Below, in pieces: positions 4,458 through 5,956 of a stretch of 5,956 nt of DNA. This stretch comes from Nocardioides sp. (GTDB lineage Bacteria; Actinomycetota; Actinomycetes; Propionibacteriales; Nocardioidaceae): contig JAPSKJ010000145.1 of assembly GCA_031177735.1 (NCBI GenBank), positions 1 to 5,956 of the forward strand, read 5' to 3'. A program made the position numbers and the translations under genes. Numbering within the stretch: the stretch's first letter is position 1; every line of letters begins with the position of its first letter. Under the pieces are notes generated by a model that did not search any database, was not told where the DNA came from, and saw only the letters and a program-made list of their open reading frames with translations.

Positions 4458-5816
4458 CTAGTAGGCACCTCGGTGCCCCAGCACCGCCTGCACCGTCCGG
4501 GCGATGATCCCGAGGTCGCGGCCCAGCGACCAGTTGTCGACGTAGTCCAGGTCGAGCCGGACCGACTCCTCCCAGCTGAGGTCGGAGCGGCCGGAGACCT
4601 GCCACAACCCGGTGAGGCCGGGCTTCACGGCGAGCCGCCGGCGCGGGTCCTGGTCGTAGGCGCTCACCTCGACCGGCAGCGCCGGTCGCGGGCCGACCAG
4701 GCTCATCTGGCCGAGCACGACGTTGACCAGCTGTGGAAGCTCGTCGAGGGAATACCTCCGCAGGAACCGCCCGACCCGGGTCACCCGCGGGTCGGCGCGG
4801 AGCTTGAAGAGGATCGCGTTGGACTCCGAGGCCGCCCCGTGAACCAGGTGGTCGGCGTCGACGTGCATCGTGCGGAACTTCCACATGGTGAACGGCTTGC
4901 CGTTGCGCCCGACGCGGGTCTGCCGGAAGATCACCGGGCCCCTCGAGTCCAGTCGGACGGCCAGCGCCAGGGCGACCAGGATCGGCGCGAGCAGGACGAT
5001 GACGCCCACGGCAGCGGCCCGCTCCCACAGGAGCTTGGCGACCGCGGCCCCGCCGCGCCGACGACACGGCAGCACCTCGACGAGGTCCACCGCGCCGAGG
5101 CGGGCGGCACGCAGCCGCCTCGGAGCGACGTCCGAGAGCCGGGTGCTGACGACCAGGGCGATGCCGGCGTCCTCGAGCTGCCAGGCGACCCGCTGGAGCA
5201 CGCGGCCCTCGAGGCCTGCACCGGGGAAGGCGACCACCACGTCGGGGGCCAGCTCCTCGGCCACGGCGCCGAGCTGATCGGGTCCGCACGTGGCGATGAC
5301 GAGCAATCGCCCGTCCGAACGTTCCTGGAGGTTCACGCCGTCGTCGGCGTTGCCGAGCACCAGTGTCCGGATCTGCCGGCCGCCGTGCCCCGATCGGGTG
5401 ACGGCCGCCGATGAGGCGTAGCGCAGGGCAGCCGATGTGGTCGCGGCGGTGACGGCGAAGACGAGAACCTGGGCGGCGGTCAGGGGGAGCGGCACCACGA
5501 TCGAGGCCAGCCAGTGGCCGAGCCCGAGAAGTGCTGCAGCCTGCAACGGCACACCAGCGGGCCGGCCCGCCAGGAATCCGGCGCGGGTGCCGGTGAGCCG
5601 AAGGACCACCGCCCAGGAGGCGGAGACGACGAGGGCCGCGAGCGGCGTGAACGGGCTCTCCAGCCACGCGACGACGCCGACCGCCAGGAGCACCGCGGCG
5701 CCTTCGAGGCCGAGCGGCCACGGCACCTGACCGACCGCGACACCGGCGGTCGCACCCTGCGGGCGCGCGCTCGGCGGCGCGAAGGTCGACACGATCGCCA
5801 CGGTGAAGTCCCCCAT
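4458..5816 (-). CDS. Polyprenyl-phosphate sugar-1-phosphate transferase (WcaJ/CpsE/RfbP-like), exopolysaccharide initiation
   Basis: Integral membrane enzyme predicted to move a sugar-1-phosphate from a UDP-sugar to a polyprenyl phosphate, the first step of exopolysaccharide or surface-glycan synthesis. The 452-residue product has four hydrophobic segments (about 34-53, 57-75, 88-110, 112-134), a soluble Rossmann-like domain (about 148-250) and the C-terminal transferase domain. That domain opens with a proline-broken membrane helix (266-288, P278), then KFRTM (313-317), RYSLDELPQL (354-363, catalytic-type D358-E359), MSLVGPRP (371-378) and KPGLTGLWQVSGR (398-410), ending HRGAY. The sugar is not predictable. 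The middle domain's nucleotide-binding motif is poor (LVLGNADDG instead of a GxGxxG type). No ribosome-binding site precedes the ATG; a GTG at 5801 (447 residues) has GGGGGA seven bases ahead and is a serious alternative start. Confidence 0.9.
   Translation of the reverse strand: MGDFTVAIVSTFAPPSARPQGATAGVAVGQVPWPLGLEGAAVLLAVGVVAWLESPFTPLAALVVSASWAVVLRLTGTRAGFLAGRPAGVPLQAAALLGLGHWLASIVVPLPLTAAQVLVFAVTAATTSAALRYASSAAVTRSGHGGRQIRTLVLGNADDGVNLQERSDGRLLVIATCGPDQLGAVAEELAPDVVVAFPGAGLEGRVLQRVAWQLEDAGIALVVSTRLSDVAPRRLRAARLGAVDLVEVLPCRRRGGAAVAKLLWERAAAVGVIVLLAPILVALALAVRLDSRGPVIFRQTRVGRNGKPFTMWKFRTMHVDADHLVHGAASESNAILFKLRADPRVTRVGRFLRRYSLDELPQLVNVVLGQMSLVGPRPALPVEVSAYDQDPRRRLAVKPGLTGLWQVSGRSDLSWEESVRLDLDYVDNWSLGRDLGIIARTVQAVLGHRGAY
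4464..4477. terminator. Inverted repeat at the convergent gene ends
   Basis: GGCACC (4464-4469) and GGTGCC (4472-4477) form a symmetric hairpin overlapping the last codons of the minus-strand transferase and lying 16 bases after pth. A further GGTGC at 4452-4456 can pair instead with GCACC (4465-4469). With only nine bases between the two stop codons, this is the only obvious place for a bidirectional terminator, but no U-run is present on either strand. Confidence 0.25.
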
Positions 5817-5821
5817 CTGGA

Positions 5822-5837
5822 CCGGCTGGAGAGCCGG
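5822..5837 (-). promoter_or_regulatory. Stem-loop in the transferase 5' leader
   Basis: On the minus-strand mRNA, CCGGCT and AGCCGG form a perfect 6-bp stem with a CUCC loop, extendable by a G-U pair, ending five bases before the ATG at 5816. It occupies the space where a ribosome-binding site would be, and none is present. Confidence 0.35.
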
Positions 5838-5849
5838 CTCGTGTGCCTC

Positions 5850-5878
5850 AACCTAGGAGGCGGGGTCACCGTTTGGCA
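5850..5878 (-). promoter_or_regulatory. Candidate promoter of the sugar transferase gene
   Basis: On the minus strand TAGGTT (5855 down to 5850) fits TANNNT and would start transcription near 5843, leaving a leader of roughly 27 bases. TGCCAA (5878 down to 5873) is exactly 17 bases upstream but matches TTGACA poorly, so activation by another factor is possible. Confidence 0.4.
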
Positions 5879-5883
5879 TGCCA
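5874..5883. repeat. Palindrome TGGCATGCCA at the transferase -35 region
   Basis: A perfect 10-base palindrome overlapping the predicted -35 hexamer, flanked by near-symmetric TT and CAAA. A second 10-base palindrome, GCACCGGTGC, lies at 5901-5910, with its centre 27 bases away. These could be operator half-sites, but palindromes of this length arise by chance several times in a window of this GC content. The rest of 5884-5956 shows no gene or RNA that I can identify. Confidence 0.25.
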
Positions 5884-5956
5884 CAAATCGGGCAAGAACC
5901 GCACCGGTGCCGGAGCGCTCAGGGCGCGGAGGGACGCCAACCGGCCTGGTGGGCCA

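Noticed and set aside
4473..5414. Plus-strand open frame (313 codons) opposite the sugar transferase
   Set aside because: Asp/Gln/Pro/Arg-rich shadow with no domain, while the minus strand carries all transferase motifs.
1..5956. CRISPR arrays, insertion sequences, attachment sites or toxin-antitoxin genes
   Set aside because: No regularly spaced repeats, transposase motifs, terminal inverted repeats with target duplications, or toxin-like small pairs are visible; the gene order is that of a core chromosomal block.

Overview
The window is very GC-rich (codon third positions are almost all G or C) and carries the core gene order glmU - prs - rplY(ctc) - pth, which is typical of Actinobacteria. 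Base composition, the Ala/Glu-rich L25 tail, the Ala/Pro-rich GlmU tail and TANNNT-type -10 elements all fit a high-GC actinomycete. My best guess is a Nocardioides-like member of the Propionibacteriales, but that is an inference from gene style and not a database match.

Layout. At 35-148 (minus) lies a 37-residue, single-span membrane protein candidate with a good ribosome-binding site in front of a GTG. A divergent gap follows, and glmU (374-1840, plus) starts exactly at a spacing that suggests a leaderless transcript. prs (1935-2918) has a clear AGGAG site and a GTG start. The 293-base gap between prs and rplY is not empty. It holds a promoter-like TAGACT, a 19-codon leader ORF (3072-3131) ending in four Arg codons, Val, Pro and UGA, a strong terminator hairpin whose loop is the leader stop codon, and an alternative hairpin that cannot coexist with the terminator. 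rplY (3212-3847) and pth (3855-4448) follow as a two-gene unit with a 7-base gap. pth converges, with only 9 bases between stop codons, on a minus-strand gene (4458-5816) for a polyprenyl-phosphate sugar-1-phosphate transferase. The last 140 bases are the promoter side of that gene.

How the genes fit together. GlmU makes UDP-GlcNAc for cell wall and surface glycans. Prs makes PRPP for nucleotides and some amino acids, and in actinobacteria also for decaprenyl-phosphoryl pentose donors. bL25/Ctc binds 5S rRNA, and Pth recycles peptidyl-tRNA. The minus-strand transferase probably marks the edge of an exopolysaccharide or surface-glycan locus extending beyond the right end.

The core genes are ordinary. 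The most interesting signal is the rplY leader, which looks like a translation-sensitive transcription attenuator in front of a 5S rRNA-binding ribosomal protein.
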